DNA of 42,636 nt from Candidatus Pacearchaeota archaeon (GCA_018304205.1 JAGVWR010000016.1:1-42636), one strand, 5' to 3'; shown: positions 1 through 9,024, counted from the first letter of the stretch. A program made the numbers and translations. Notes: a model not told the origin generated them from the sequence alone.

Positions 1-255
1 TTTTGAGTTTAATAGAGATAATGAAAACTTTGAAAGATTTGATACATTTATTCCTACGAAATTTGCTTTTAAAGATTTTGCACACTGTTTTGAAAAGAAA
101 ATTTCTGGTTTAATATTTCTCTGATTGTAGTTAAAAAACATTATAGTTAGGGATTTATAATTTAACTTGTTTTTCACATAGAAAGCCGTTGTTACGCTGT
201 CTATGCCTCCTGAACATAGTACAATTGCGTTCTTTTCTTGTTTTTTTACCATCAT
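1..255 (-). CDS. queC: 7-cyano-7-deazaguanine (preQ0) synthase QueC, N-terminal part
   Basis: The minus strand reads open from an ATG at 255 to the window edge, giving the first 85 residues of a longer protein. Residues 14-23 (CSGGIDSVTT) form the PP-loop SGGxDS motif of the N-type ATP pyrophosphatases, at the extreme N-terminus as in QueC. QueC converts 7-carboxy-7-deazaguanine to preQ0 using ATP and ammonia; in archaea preQ0 feeds archaeosine synthesis in tRNA. A second ATG at 252 is an alternative start. The segment NYNQRN a little later fits the QueC pattern of an aromatic residue followed by GQRH/Q, in diverged form. The zinc-binding C-terminus lies outside the window, so ExsB-like or other PP-loop enzymes cannot be fully excluded. 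Confidence 0.8.
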   Translation of the reverse strand, partial: MMVKKQEKNAIVLCSGGIDSVTTAFYVKNKLNYKSLTIMFFNYNQRNIKPEIFFSKQCAKSLKANFVGINVSNLSKFSLSLLNSK

Positions 256-302
256 TCGACAAACTTCCAAAACTTTATAAATTTGATTCATCCAGAATTA
301 TT

Positions 303-497
303 ATGAAGAAACAGGCAAAAGACCTAAAAATTGGAGATAAAATAAAAGTAGCTGGAAAAATCGCAATGATAAAGGAATTTGAATTATCTGATATTGGAAA
401 ACAAGGAAGCAAAAAATGTAGAATCGTTGCTGAAATGGATAACTCTGAGAAAGTTGTTATAATAAGGCCAGATAATTATCCTTTTGATACTGAATAA
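303..497 (+). CDS. Stand-alone SH3-like domain related to the aIF5A N-terminus
   Basis: This 64-residue protein starts at the ATG at 303; an upstream in-frame start would run antisense through queC and is less likely. The core around residues 22-42 (IKEFELSDIGKQGSKKCRIV) resembles the KOW/SH3-like fold of archaeal IF5A and bacterial EF-P, where the motif K-x-GKHGSAKxRI sits next to the hypusine loop. The OB-fold second domain of IF5A is absent, so this is not a complete factor. It may bind RNA or ribosomes, but its function is unknown. It lies one base upstream of the next gene, suggesting co-transcription, and diverges from queC with about 45 bases between the starts. Confidence 0.6.
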   Translation: MKKQAKDLKIGDKIKVAGKIAMIKEFELSDIGKQGSKKCRIVAEMDNSEKVVIIRPDNYPFDTE

Positions 498-498
498 T

Positions 499-1404
499 AT
501 GATAGACATAATAATAACTTCTTATAAAGAACCTAACTCAACTCTTAGAGCGGTTAATGCTTTTTTGAAACAAAAAATAAAGGAAGATTTTAGAATAACT
601 GTTGTTGATCCTTTTCCCGAAGTAGGTGAATTTTTAAAGAAGAAAATAAAAGATACTAGATTTGTCTTTTACTTAGATTCTGGTGAGGGAAAGGCATATG
701 CTTTGAACTTGTTATTTCAAGAATATGGCTCGGATAATAAGAACGATTTATTTATTCTGACTGACGGAGATGTATATGTTTCTGAAAACTCAGTAAAGGA
801 AATAACAGATAAATTTAAAGATGAGAAAATTGGCTGCGTTACGGGAAAACCCTTAAGTGTTGATTCGCGAAATACAAAATATGGATTTTGGACTATAGTT
901 GCTTTTGCGGGAATAGATAAAGTAAGAAAAAGACTTGCAAAAGAGAAAAAATTCTTTGAGTGCTCTGGATATTTATTTGCAATAAGAAAATCTGTAATTT
1001 TTGACTTTCCTTTGGAAACAAGTGAGGACTCTATAATACCCTATTTGTTTTGGAAGAAAGGATACTTAATTGATTATGCGGACAAAGCAAAAGTATATGT
1101 GAAGAACCCTTCAAACTGGAAAGATTGGTTGAATCAAAAAGTAAGAAATGTTAAGGCTCATGAAAACTTAAATAAAATTGCTCCGGAAATGCCTAGAACT
1201 AAATCATTAATGAATGAAATTAAGGAAGGTGCGTTTTTTGCAATTCGTCAGCCTAAAAATTTGAAAGAATTTTTCTGGGTAATACAGCTTTATTTCGCAA
1301 GGCTTTATTTATACATAAAAACTTTCAAGGAATTGAAAAAGAAAGAAGCCTATAAGGATGGCTGGAGAGAGACTGAAATTGAAAGTACGAAACCTTTGGA
1401 TTAA
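499..1404 (+). CDS. GT2 family glycosyltransferase
   Basis: The protein has a nucleotide-sugar transferase fold of family GT2. It begins with the typical beta strand IDIIITSYKEP. A metal-binding DGD motif is at about residues 89-91 (ILTDGDVYV). An acidic TSEDS segment precedes the presumed acceptor site, and QKVRN stands where processive GT2 enzymes carry QxxRW. The C-terminal 80 residues contain a hydrophobic, aromatic stretch (FFWVIQLYFARLYLYI) that may attach to the membrane. I chose the ATG at 499, one base after the preceding stop, over a TTG 15 bases upstream. It opens the glycan island and probably adds a sugar to a lipid-linked glycan; donor and acceptor cannot be told. Confidence 0.8.
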   Translation: MIDIIITSYKEPNSTLRAVNAFLKQKIKEDFRITVVDPFPEVGEFLKKKIKDTRFVFYLDSGEGKAYALNLLFQEYGSDNKNDLFILTDGDVYVSENSVKEITDKFKDEKIGCVTGKPLSVDSRNTKYGFWTIVAFAGIDKVRKRLAKEKKFFECSGYLFAIRKSVIFDFPLETSEDSIIPYLFWKKGYLIDYADKAKVYVKNPSNWKDWLNQKVRNVKAHENLNKIAPEMPRTKSLMNEIKEGAFFAIRQPKNLKEFFWVIQLYFARLYLYIKTFKELKKKEAYKDGWRETEIESTKPLD

Positions 1405-1405
1405 T

Positions 1406-1813
1406 TCATTCTTTAATTTTCATTATTTCTTCTTTAAGTTGATCTAGAGAATTAACGATTGTCATGGAAGCAATTAGGATTGCGCTAAGGTATTCAAGTG
1501 CGTCGCTTGGTGATTCGTCTGTCTTTATGCCTATTGCTGGAATGCCTTTTGCATAAGCATAACCTAGTTCCCAGGCTGTACCTGCTCCAACATGAAGTCC
1601 ATCAAGTAAAGCTACTATTAAGTTTGCATCTTCTAAACCTTCTGTAATGTCTCCTTTGAAGATAGTATCTACATCCTCCATTGTTTTTGCAAATCCTATG
1701 TCTCTGTGAGGAAGAAAAGTCTGAAATCCCAAAGATTTACATAAAACCTCTATTTTTTCAAGTGTCTCTCTTTCAGTATCTGTTCCGATCTTGCCTGCTA
1801 TGTATACTTTCAT
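1406..1813 (-). CDS. Nucleoside 2-deoxyribosyltransferase-like protein
   Basis: The 135-residue product fits the nucleoside 2-deoxyribosyltransferase / DNPH1-like superfamily. The N-terminus KVYIAGKIG is the substrate-binding strand, an acidic Asp-rich stretch follows (ANLIVALLDG), and the motif GTAWELGYAYAKGIP holds the expected catalytic Glu. Family members exchange bases between deoxynucleosides or hydrolyse nucleotides. A role in nucleotide salvage or clean-up is likely, which matters in reduced DPANN genomes. It stands alone on the minus strand, convergent with the GT2 gene (stop codons one base apart) and divergent from the GT9 gene. Confidence 0.75.
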   Translation of the reverse strand: MKVYIAGKIGTDTERETLEKIEVLCKSLGFQTFLPHRDIGFAKTMEDVDTIFKGDITEGLEDANLIVALLDGLHVGAGTAWELGYAYAKGIPAIGIKTDESPSDALEYLSAILIASMTIVNSLDQLKEEIMKIKE

Positions 1814-1883
1814 AATTTTCCTATTATTATCTAAGTTAAAAGGTTTTGGATAACCTTAAAAATAATCCTAGTTATCAAATTAC

Positions 1884-3176
1884 ATGGAAATATTGATTAT
1901 AAAGTTAGGAGCAAAGGGCGATGTAATAAGAACTATTTGTTTAGCAACTGCTTTAAAAAGAAAATATGAAAACTGCAAAATAACCTGGATAACTAAGAAA
2001 AACAATAGAGATTTACTTACTAATCATCCAGACATGGACTCTGTTTTAAGTATGGAAGATAATCCTACTTTTAATATAAATTTCGATCATTTATACAATT
2101 TTGATATAGAAAAGGAAGCTTCTGACTTGGCAATTAGAGCGAAAGCTGGAAAAAAGTATGGGTTTTATGTTGAAAATGATTTTGCGGTTGCATTTAATCT
2201 TGGTGCTGAATACTATATTAATACTATATTTGATGATGAACTTAAGAAAAACAATAAAAAAACATATCAAGAGATGATGTTTGAAGCTGCTGAACTTGGA
2301 TATGAAAAAATATTACCTAAAATATATTTAAATGATAAGGATAAAGAATATGCTGAAAACTTTGCAAAGAAAAATTCTGTTAAAACCGAAAAATTAATAG
2401 GCATTCATATGGGTTCTTCTCCAAGATGGCCATCAAAAATATGGTCTGAGACAAAGATAAAAGAATTCATAAAAAAGGCTAAGAAAGAAGGTTATGAAGT
2501 GCTTTTATTTGGAGGGCCTAATGAATTAGAAAGACAGGATAAATTATTCAATGAACTTAAAAATGAAGAAATAAATATTTTGAGAAATGATGTGAAAAAT
2601 ACTGACCGAGAATTTGCTTCCCTTGTTGATTTATGTAAGGTTATGATTTGCTCTGATAGTTTTGCATTACACGTTGCTCTTGGCTTGCAAAAGAAAACAA
2701 TTGGTTTGTTCTTCTGCACAAACCCTAATGAGATAGAATCTTATGGACTGCTTACAAAAATTGTATCGAAGAAATTATGGGATTTTTTCCCTGAAAGAAT
2801 GGATGAATTTGATGAGGACTTGGTAAATAGTGTAAGTGCGGATGAAGTTTTTAATGAAGTTAAGAAATCTATTACCTTTGACCCATCTATCTTACTAAAA
2901 ATAGATGAAGGAGATATTGTTAATATAAATAACATTTCTTTAGAAGTTCTAAGGATAGACAGCGAAGTAAATGTTGATAGGAGTACTGAAGAAATAAAGG
3001 TAACAGATGCTGGGAGAAATATGTTTCTTAAAGATGGAGATAATAATGAGTACCATATATGGGTAAGCCAAGATTTAAAAGAAATAAACTTGGAAAAAAT
3101 AAAAAGAAAATTCATAAGCGAACCGTGGGATTACGAAATTATTGAGGAAATAAATTTGCTAAATAGCAAACAATAA
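1884..3176 (+). CDS. GT9 (heptosyltransferase-like) glycosyltransferase with extra C-terminal domain
   Basis: Residues 1-330 match the ADP-heptose:LPS heptosyltransferase (GT9) pattern. The N-terminal strand ILIIKLGAKGDVIRT is the typical R/K-x-G-x-GD-x-I acceptor region. The second Rossmann domain begins with IGIHMGSSPRWPSKIW and continues through LFGGPNE and ICSDSFALHVALGL, the donor-binding D-S/T-x-x-x-H-x-A-x-A/G element. About 100 extra residues (330-430) follow, rich in beta strands and charged residues and unlike GT9. Archaea lack LPS, so this enzyme probably adds a heptose or other sugar to a surface glycan or lipid. It is followed by the GT39-like gene 25 bases later, with a GAGG ribosome-binding site between them. 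Confidence 0.8.
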   Translation: MEILIIKLGAKGDVIRTICLATALKRKYENCKITWITKKNNRDLLTNHPDMDSVLSMEDNPTFNINFDHLYNFDIEKEASDLAIRAKAGKKYGFYVENDFAVAFNLGAEYYINTIFDDELKKNNKKTYQEMMFEAAELGYEKILPKIYLNDKDKEYAENFAKKNSVKTEKLIGIHMGSSPRWPSKIWSETKIKEFIKKAKKEGYEVLLFGGPNELERQDKLFNELKNEEINILRNDVKNTDREFASLVDLCKVMICSDSFALHVALGLQKKTIGLFFCTNPNEIESYGLLTKIVSKKLWDFFPERMDEFDEDLVNSVSADEVFNEVKKSITFDPSILLKIDEGDIVNINNISLEVLRIDSEVNVDRSTEEIKVTDAGRNMFLKDGDNNEYHIWVSQDLKEINLEKIKRKFISEPWDYEIIEEINLLNSKQ

Positions 3177-3201
3177 AAAGATGGGTTTCTAGAGGATAAT
3201 A

Positions 3202-4695
3202 ATGAATAAGAGTGATGAAAGAAATGAAAAAGTGAAGAATTGGCTTAAACAGCCTCTCAACTTGGCTTTGCTAGGAGTTTTTGCTTTTGCCTTCTTTATT
3301 AGAATGTTTTATTTTAATTTAACTAAATTGCAGCCTTTATGGTGGGATGAGGCTGCTTATGGAATGCTTGCAAAGAATTTTATTTCTCATGCTTGGGATG
3401 CTAGTGATATAGTAATTGGAGAACTTACTATAAGACCTCCGTTTTTCCCTTTGATATGGAGTTACTTACTTAGAATTGGTTTAGATGAAATTGGAGTTAG
3501 GTTCATTTTAGAATTTGTTCCTTCTGTTTTGGCTGTTTTATTTGTTTACTTAATAGGGAAGGAGTTGTATGATCAAAAAATAGGCATAATTTCTGCTGCT
3601 ATTTTTGCTCCTTTGTGGATTCATTTATTTTATTCAAGTAGACTATTAACAGATGTGCCTGCATTAGTTTTTATTTTGGCTGGAATGTTCTTCTTCTTGA
3701 AAAGTACAAAGAATAAATTTGTTCCAAAACTGTTTGTAGTATCATTAATATTAACTAGTATAGGAACATTGTTTAGGTATCCTCATGGATTGATATTTTT
3801 CGTTTATGCTGCATTTATTTTATTGACTGGAAAGATTGTTCTATTAAAAGATAAAAAATTTTGGATAACTGGAATAGCTGGACTTGTTCCAATGTGGATA
3901 TTTTTCTTAGTTAATTATGTAAAAACGGGAAACATATTCCCTGCACTTCTTGGAGGAGGGTATGCTGAGGCAGTTAGTCAAAGTTTTGCGTTTAATATTT
4001 TATCTTTTATTCCTCTTTATTTGAAAGCAATATTCTTCATATTCTTCTTAGTTGGATTGGCTGTTAGTTTATTTGAGATATTCTTAGGATATGATCAATT
4101 AAAAACACATGAAAGGATAAAGAGTCATCTATTTAATATTCTCTCGATTGTTATAATATATTCTTACTTTATATTTAAGATTAGAGGAGCTGAAGATAGA
4201 TGGCTTATGATATTAGGATTTAGTTTTGTAAGCTTAAGTGCGCTTGGAATTGATTATGCTTACGGATTTGTTAAGAAATATAACAAAAATATAGCCGTTA
4301 TAGGACTAATTGTTGTTGTATTGTTTGGAATGTATAGTCAAGTAATATTTGGAAAGGATGTAATAGATCAAAGAAGAGAAAGTTTCTCACAAATGAGAGA
4401 AGGATTTGAGTGGATAGAAGCAAATACTCCTCCTGATGCTGTTATACTCGGGCAGGGAATTGAGGTTTATTCCCTTTATTATTCTGGAAGAATGTATGAG
4501 AAACTTAAGCCAATAGGAAATACAAGCGAATTTGAGCCTGTAAAGGCACAATATTTAGTATTACATGCTTTTGTTCCACAAGATCAATTGCAAGGCTATT
4601 TGAACAATAATTATGATAAGTGGGAAGCAATAAACGCCTTCTTCTTTGATAAAGAGCAAAAACAGGCCGCCTTAATAATTTATAAAGCCAAATAG
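3202..4695 (+). CDS. GT39/ArnT-like polytopic membrane glycosyltransferase
   Basis: This 497-residue protein has a GT-C fold. A cytosolic basic N-terminus is followed by a TM helix and an extracytoplasmic loop with the acidic motif WWDEAAYG (47-54), the catalytic or metal-binding Asp/Glu of PMT/ArnT enzymes. The motif RPPFFPLIWSYLLR and about ten further TM segments follow, then a soluble tail (about residues 395-497). Such enzymes move a sugar from a polyprenyl/dolichyl-phosphate carrier to an acceptor on the outer face. It could use the dolichyl-phosphate sugars made by the GT2 genes at 9042 and 11816. The exact acceptor, lipid-linked glycan or protein, is unknown. Confidence 0.8.
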   Translation: MNKSDERNEKVKNWLKQPLNLALLGVFAFAFFIRMFYFNLTKLQPLWWDEAAYGMLAKNFISHAWDASDIVIGELTIRPPFFPLIWSYLLRIGLDEIGVRFILEFVPSVLAVLFVYLIGKELYDQKIGIISAAIFAPLWIHLFYSSRLLTDVPALVFILAGMFFFLKSTKNKFVPKLFVVSLILTSIGTLFRYPHGLIFFVYAAFILLTGKIVLLKDKKFWITGIAGLVPMWIFFLVNYVKTGNIFPALLGGGYAEAVSQSFAFNILSFIPLYLKAIFFIFFLVGLAVSLFEIFLGYDQLKTHERIKSHLFNILSIVIIYSYFIFKIRGAEDRWLMILGFSFVSLSALGIDYAYGFVKKYNKNIAVIGLIVVVLFGMYSQVIFGKDVIDQRRESFSQMREGFEWIEANTPPDAVILGQGIEVYSLYYSGRMYEKLKPIGNTSEFEPVKAQYLVLHAFVPQDQLQGYLNNNYDKWEAINAFFFDKEQKQAALIIYKAK

Positions 4696-4707
4696 TTAGG
4701 TGAAAAC

Positions 4708-5451
4708 ATGAAAACTATAGATTATTATGAGCATTGGAATAAGGTTAGAAAGAAAAAGACTGAATTATTGGATAGAGAGAAGATTTCTTTTGGAATGATA
4801 AAAAATATTATGGGAAAGAACAAAAAGTTTATTGACATGGGGTGTGGAAATGGAGATTTCTTAATTTTTTTAAAAAAATACTTTGATAAGACGAAGATAG
4901 ACATCAAATTAAAGGGGATTGATTATTCTCCAAGTGAAGTTAAAGAAGCTAAACATATGGGGCTTGACGTTGAGCAATCTAATTTTGAGGAAGGAATAAA
5001 GCTCAAAGATAGTTATGATGTTGCTTATGCCGGAGAGGTTATAGAACATTTGTATAATCCTGATTTGCTTTTGTCTGAAACAAATAAAATTCTTAAAAAT
5101 GGAGGTTATGTGATAATTACTACTCCAAATTTATGCGCCTGGTTTAATAGGATATTAATGCCATTTGGAGTTCAGCCGCTATTTTTAGAACCTTCAACTA
5201 AATCAAAGCTTGTTGGATCTGGATTTTTGAAGAGATTTAAGAAGGGACACGAACCGGTTGGGCACATAAGAATTTTTACTCTTGCTGCTCTTAAAGATTT
5301 ACTTAAAATGAATGGATTTAAAATCATTGATGTAAAGGGAGCGATATATGATGAAGGTTTTCCTGGAAGTATACAGCTTGTTGATAAGTTCTTCAATCTC
5401 TTCCCGACACTTGCTTCTCACTTTGTTATCTTAGCTAAAAAGGTAAAGTAA
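4708..5451 (+). CDS. Class I SAM-dependent methyltransferase
   Basis: The SAM-binding motif I is clear at residues 44-51 (MGCGNGDF), followed by the acidic end of strand 2 (GIDYS), motif II (AYAGEVIEHL) and motif III (LKNGGYVIITTPN). This matches the Methyltransf_11/23 group often found in surface-polysaccharide loci. A likely job is O-methylation of a sugar in the island's glycan. It starts 12 bases after the GT39-like stop, preceded by AGGTGA, so it is almost certainly translated from the same mRNA. A lipid or small-molecule substrate remains possible. Confidence 0.8.
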   Translation: MKTIDYYEHWNKVRKKKTELLDREKISFGMIKNIMGKNKKFIDMGCGNGDFLIFLKKYFDKTKIDIKLKGIDYSPSEVKEAKHMGLDVEQSNFEEGIKLKDSYDVAYAGEVIEHLYNPDLLLSETNKILKNGGYVIITTPNLCAWFNRILMPFGVQPLFLEPSTKSKLVGSGFLKRFKKGHEPVGHIRIFTLAALKDLLKMNGFKIIDVKGAIYDEGFPGSIQLVDKFFNLFPTLASHFVILAKKVK

Positions 5452-5452
5452 T

Positions 5453-5893
5453 TTATTTATTATAACTATCAACGTAATCAAAAATAATATCTAAAATTTT
5501 AACACTATCCTTATGAGTTGACTTTCTTTTTGAAATAACTCTTTTAAAAGAAAGTTTATCTGTGAGATAACTTCTATCAATTAATCTCCTATGTTTTCTA
5601 AATATTTCTTTAAATATTTCTTCTTCATGAGCCTTCAAATTTCTCTGGGATAAATACTCAGAAGCTGCACTTTTTATAATTCTGTGTTCTTTACGTGACT
5701 CTTGAGATATTGTTTGATTTAATAAAAATAGGTTCTCTTTGTATGTTCTTACCCATGGAAATATTTTACCGAAAATATTATCACTTTCTATCATTAAAGA
5801 ACGCTCTAGTTCAAGAAAAACTTCTAAGTATATAAAATTGAATGCTTCTCTTGATCTTCTTATTTGTTCTAAACAATTATTCTTTGTATTCAC
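5453..5893 (-). CDS. Hypothetical helical protein
   Basis: I do not recognise this 146-residue protein. It is charged, predicted almost entirely alpha-helical, and has no signal peptide or TM segment. The middle (around IISQESRKEHRIIKSAASEYL) and the C-terminus are rich in Lys, Arg and Ser, which could suit nucleic-acid or protein binding. It is on the opposite strand from its glycan-gene neighbours and converges on the methyltransferase with the two stop codons adjacent. It may be unrelated to glycan synthesis. Confidence 0.6.
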   Translation of the reverse strand: MNTKNNCLEQIRRSREAFNFIYLEVFLELERSLMIESDNIFGKIFPWVRTYKENLFLLNQTISQESRKEHRIIKSAASEYLSQRNLKAHEEEIFKEIFRKHRRLIDRSYLTDKLSFKRVISKRKSTHKDSVKILDIIFDYVDSYNK

Positions 5894-5982
5894 AAAAAAC
5901 AGTTTTTAAGCTATATTATAAATGTTTAGTTAGATCGAATTAACACAATAATCCTTAAAAATGGCATATTTCTGACATTTTA

Positions 5983-6972
5983 ATGAAAGCTCTTATAACT
6001 GGGGCAGCAGGATTTATGGGAACTAATCTATCTATAAGATTATTAAAAAACCCTAATAATAAAATTATCGGTGTAGACTCTTTAATAAGGAAGGGATCGG
6101 AAGAAAACCTAAAACTTTTTGAAAGGGAGAAGAGATTCAAATTTTACCAAGCTGATATTGATTATATTGAAAAAATAATAAAGAAAACTAAACCAGATGT
6201 TGTTTATCATCTTGCTGCTCAAGTTGCAGTTACATCAAGTGTTGAAAATCCAAAAATGGATTTTGAAATAAATGCTTTGGGAACTTTAAGAGTTGTTAAT
6301 ACTGCTTCACAAATCAAAGCCCCAGTGATTTATACATCTACTAATAAAGTCTATGGGGACAATTTAAATAAAGTTCCAACAATTGAATTAGTGACTAGAT
6401 ATGATTTTGGAGGAAAATTAAGGAAAAAAGGAATTGGCGAAACATTTTCTATTGATGCAAAACATCACACTCCTTACGGATGCTCTAAATTAACTGGGGA
6501 TATTTATGTTAGAGATTTTGGAGGAATTGTTAATAGGTGTTCTTGTATGTACGGTGTTCATCAACATGGAACTAGTGATCAAGGATGGCTTTCATATTTT
6601 GCAAAAAATAAAATTCTTGGAAAGGAAATTACAATATATGGAGATGGAAAACAAGTTAGAGATGCTGTACGCGATACGGATGTTACTAGATTACTTGAAA
6701 TGCAAGGCAAGGCTTTACTTGATGGAAGAAATGAATTGAGAGGGGAGGTATTTAATGTTGGCGGAGGATACAAGAATACTATTTCTTTACTTGAACTTTG
6801 CACTTTGTGGGATATAAAGCCTAAATTTAAGGGCTGGAGACCTAGCGATCAGAAAGTGTTTTATTGTGATACATCAAAGGCGGATAAGATGCTTAATTGG
6901 AGACCGGAGATAGACTTAAAAACAGGTCTAGATGAACTTTTTAGATGGACGAACAGAAATCAATATACCTAA
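5983..6972 (+). CDS. NAD-dependent sugar epimerase/dehydratase, CDP-paratose 2-epimerase-like
   Basis: This is an extended short-chain dehydrogenase. The NAD-binding glycine motif TGAAGFMG is at residues 6-13, YHLAAQVAV follows, and the catalytic Tyr-x-x-x-Lys is in HTPYGCSKL near residue 165. The STNKVYGD element and the later SCMYGVHQHGTSDQGW segment resemble CDP-paratose 2-epimerase (tyvelose epimerase, RfbE) more than UDP-galactose epimerase. If correct, the organism makes a 3,6-dideoxyhexose or related C2-epimerised sugar for its glycan. The dehydratases and reductases needed upstream are not in the window. Its last 28 bases overlap the start of the GT4 gene. Confidence 0.75.
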   Translation: MKALITGAAGFMGTNLSIRLLKNPNNKIIGVDSLIRKGSEENLKLFEREKRFKFYQADIDYIEKIIKKTKPDVVYHLAAQVAVTSSVENPKMDFEINALGTLRVVNTASQIKAPVIYTSTNKVYGDNLNKVPTIELVTRYDFGGKLRKKGIGETFSIDAKHHTPYGCSKLTGDIYVRDFGGIVNRCSCMYGVHQHGTSDQGWLSYFAKNKILGKEITIYGDGKQVRDAVRDTDVTRLLEMQGKALLDGRNELRGEVFNVGGGYKNTISLLELCTLWDIKPKFKGWRPSDQKVFYCDTSKADKMLNWRPEIDLKTGLDELFRWTNRNQYT

Positions 6973-8096
6973 TATATGAATTTTTATCGGAGCAGGGCGG
7001 ATTAGAAAGAGAAATAATAAACCATGCCAATTTTCTTAAGAAAGAGGGATATAAAGTTAAGATTCTAACTTGCCACTTTGACAAAAAGATATTAAAATTA
7101 TTGCCTTTTGATGGATTAAAGATCGAGAGTATCAGTAAAATAAATACTAGAATGGAGACACTTAATCTTGTTCTATGCTTTTTAGGGTTAAACAAACTTG
7201 AAAAATATAATCCCAACGCATTCCTAAGTTATAGTGCGCCATGTAATTTTCTTATTAGAAATAAGAAAACTAAAAGAGTCAATTACATAAATCATTTTCC
7301 TCACTTTCTTTATCTACGGGGAAAAGAAAAAATAGAATGGGCTAAAGGGACTCAAGGAGTAAAAAGATGGATAAGTGTATTTCTTTCTTTTATTTTAGGA
7401 AAATTGCTAAGAAAGGTTGATTTAAAACTTGTGAAAAAAAATAATTTAAACTTTGTAAATAGCAAATTTACTAAGAAAACCCTAGATAAGATTTACAAAC
7501 TTAATTCTATCGTAAGTTATCCTCCTTTAGATCCTAGATTTAGACTATCAAAGAAAAAAATAAATGAAAAATTCATATTTAGTTCAAGCAGAATTATCCC
7601 TGATAAGAAATACGAGTGGCTTATAAAATCAATTAGTTATATGAAAAACAAGTTGCCTTTGTACTTGGCAGGAAGTGTAAATGATAATTATAAAAGAAAA
7701 CTTATTAACACTGCCAAAGACAATAAAGTTAAAATAAAGTTTCTTGGAAAGCTTACAACTGAGGAAATAATAAAATATTATACTTCTGCACTTGCGTTCG
7801 CATTTGCAACACCAAAAGAGGATTTTGGTCTAGTTCCTGTAGAAAGTTTATCGTGTGGAACGCCAGTTGTAATCTGGGGAGATGGGGCTGGGCCTACTGA
7901 GCAGATTATTGATGGTATTAATGGTTACTATGCTAAACCTTATGATCTTAAAGATTTTGCAAATAAATTAGACTTGCTTATTGATAATAATTTAAAATCA
8001 AAGAATAAAAAGAAGATAGTTGATTCAAGTAAGAAGTTTTCTGCGAATTATGTTAAGAAGGATTTTGTAAAGAAGATAAATGAAATATTAAAGTAA
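6945..8096 (+). CDS. GT4 family glycosyltransferase
   Basis: The 383-residue protein has the two-domain GT-B fold of family GT4. The N-terminal domain has the Gly-rich acceptor loop SEQGGLEREIINHANFL. The C-terminal domain opens with FIFSSSRIIPDKKYEWLIKS. The E-x7-E signature is in PKEDFGLVPVESLSCGTPVV, with both glutamates in place, followed by the donor-binding GP element. ALG2/ALG11-like enzymes of this type add mannose or similar residues to a lipid-linked oligosaccharide. The start overlaps the epimerase gene by 28 bases in another frame, suggesting translational coupling. Confidence 0.85.
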   Translation: MDEQKSIYLIYEFLSEQGGLEREIINHANFLKKEGYKVKILTCHFDKKILKLLPFDGLKIESISKINTRMETLNLVLCFLGLNKLEKYNPNAFLSYSAPCNFLIRNKKTKRVNYINHFPHFLYLRGKEKIEWAKGTQGVKRWISVFLSFILGKLLRKVDLKLVKKNNLNFVNSKFTKKTLDKIYKLNSIVSYPPLDPRFRLSKKKINEKFIFSSSRIIPDKKYEWLIKSISYMKNKLPLYLAGSVNDNYKRKLINTAKDNKVKIKFLGKLTTEEIIKYYTSALAFAFATPKEDFGLVPVESLSCGTPVVIWGDGAGPTEQIIDGINGYYAKPYDLKDFANKLDLLIDNNLKSKNKKKIVDSSKKFSANYVKKDFVKKINEILK

Positions 8097-8097
8097 T

Positions 8098-9024
8098 TTA
8101 TCTAGCTCGCAGTTTCCAACCTTCTTTTGTTCCAAAGGACTTGAATTTTACATATATGCTTGCTATTGAGGTAAGTGCAATCCAAAAAGTTACTATTGAT
8201 CCTTCAGTTATGTTAGATTTGAATGATTCTCTAAGCATATAGATTATAGAATCAGAGTAATATTTGTTTAACTTAAACTTTTTTTCTTTTTTTATTTGTT
8301 CCCTGGCCATAGCAGTTCTTATTTTTTGTTTGAATAGTTTTTTTATGCTGATATCATCATAAACAGCAATCATTCTTGGCATCTCTATATCATCAAATAG
8401 AACAATATCATAACCTTGACTTTTTATGTCTCTTGTTCTCTCAAAATCGTCTCCAAGAGAAGTGTTTTCTTTGAATAATTTCTTTCTAAATATGTTTGTT
8501 AGAAACATTGTTGGCTCTTTTATATAGTTTACATTGTTTTTTTTGTAAGTCAATCTTTCTTTTTGAAATTTAAACCAATAGAAAGAACTTAGAGCTATCA
8601 TTTTGTATCCTAAATTGGAACTTCCTAATTTTGTTTTTTCAAATTCAACTGGAAAGGATTCTGCTATTCCGCCAATTTTTTCATTTTTAAAGACAGACAG
8701 GAATTTAAGTAATTTTTCTTTAGTTTTTACGGTAAATATCCAGTCAGCGTCGTTAATTATGACTATTTCTCCCTTCGCTTTTTTTATTATATTGTTTATT
8801 ACTGCTGTTTTACCTTGTCTTAAATTTAGATTTATGTGCTTTATTTTTTTGTTGTTTTTTTCATAACTTTTTACTATCTCCTCTGTTTTATCTGTACACC
8901 CATCTAGACCAAGGATAATTTCATAATTCTTGTAAGGTATCTTTGATAGGTCTCGTAATGTTTTTGAGATTATTTTCTCTTCATTGTGTGCTGCGATCAA
9001 AAAAGATAGTTTTGTTTTTTCCAT
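8098..9024 (-). CDS. GT2 family glycosyltransferase with C-terminal TM segment
   Basis: Residues 1-230 form a GT2 domain: LSFLIAAHNEE at the start, GLDGCTDKTEEI, the DAD metal motif at 92-94 (NDADWIF), and an acidic LGDDFERT segment before QKIRTAMAREQ, a relic of QxxRW. A single hydrophobic segment lies near residues 278-293 (IVTFWIALTSIASIYV), so the enzyme is probably attached to the inner membrane face. It is 17 bases downstream of the next minus-strand GT2 gene and likely shares its transcript. The sugar it transfers cannot be told. Confidence 0.8.
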   Translation of the reverse strand: MEKTKLSFLIAAHNEEKIISKTLRDLSKIPYKNYEIILGLDGCTDKTEEIVKSYEKNNKKIKHINLNLRQGKTAVINNIIKKAKGEIVIINDADWIFTVKTKEKLLKFLSVFKNEKIGGIAESFPVEFEKTKLGSSNLGYKMIALSSFYWFKFQKERLTYKKNNVNYIKEPTMFLTNIFRKKLFKENTSLGDDFERTRDIKSQGYDIVLFDDIEMPRMIAVYDDISIKKLFKQKIRTAMAREQIKKEKKFKLNKYYSDSIIYMLRESFKSNITEGSIVTFWIALTSIASIYVKFKSFGTKEGWKLRAR

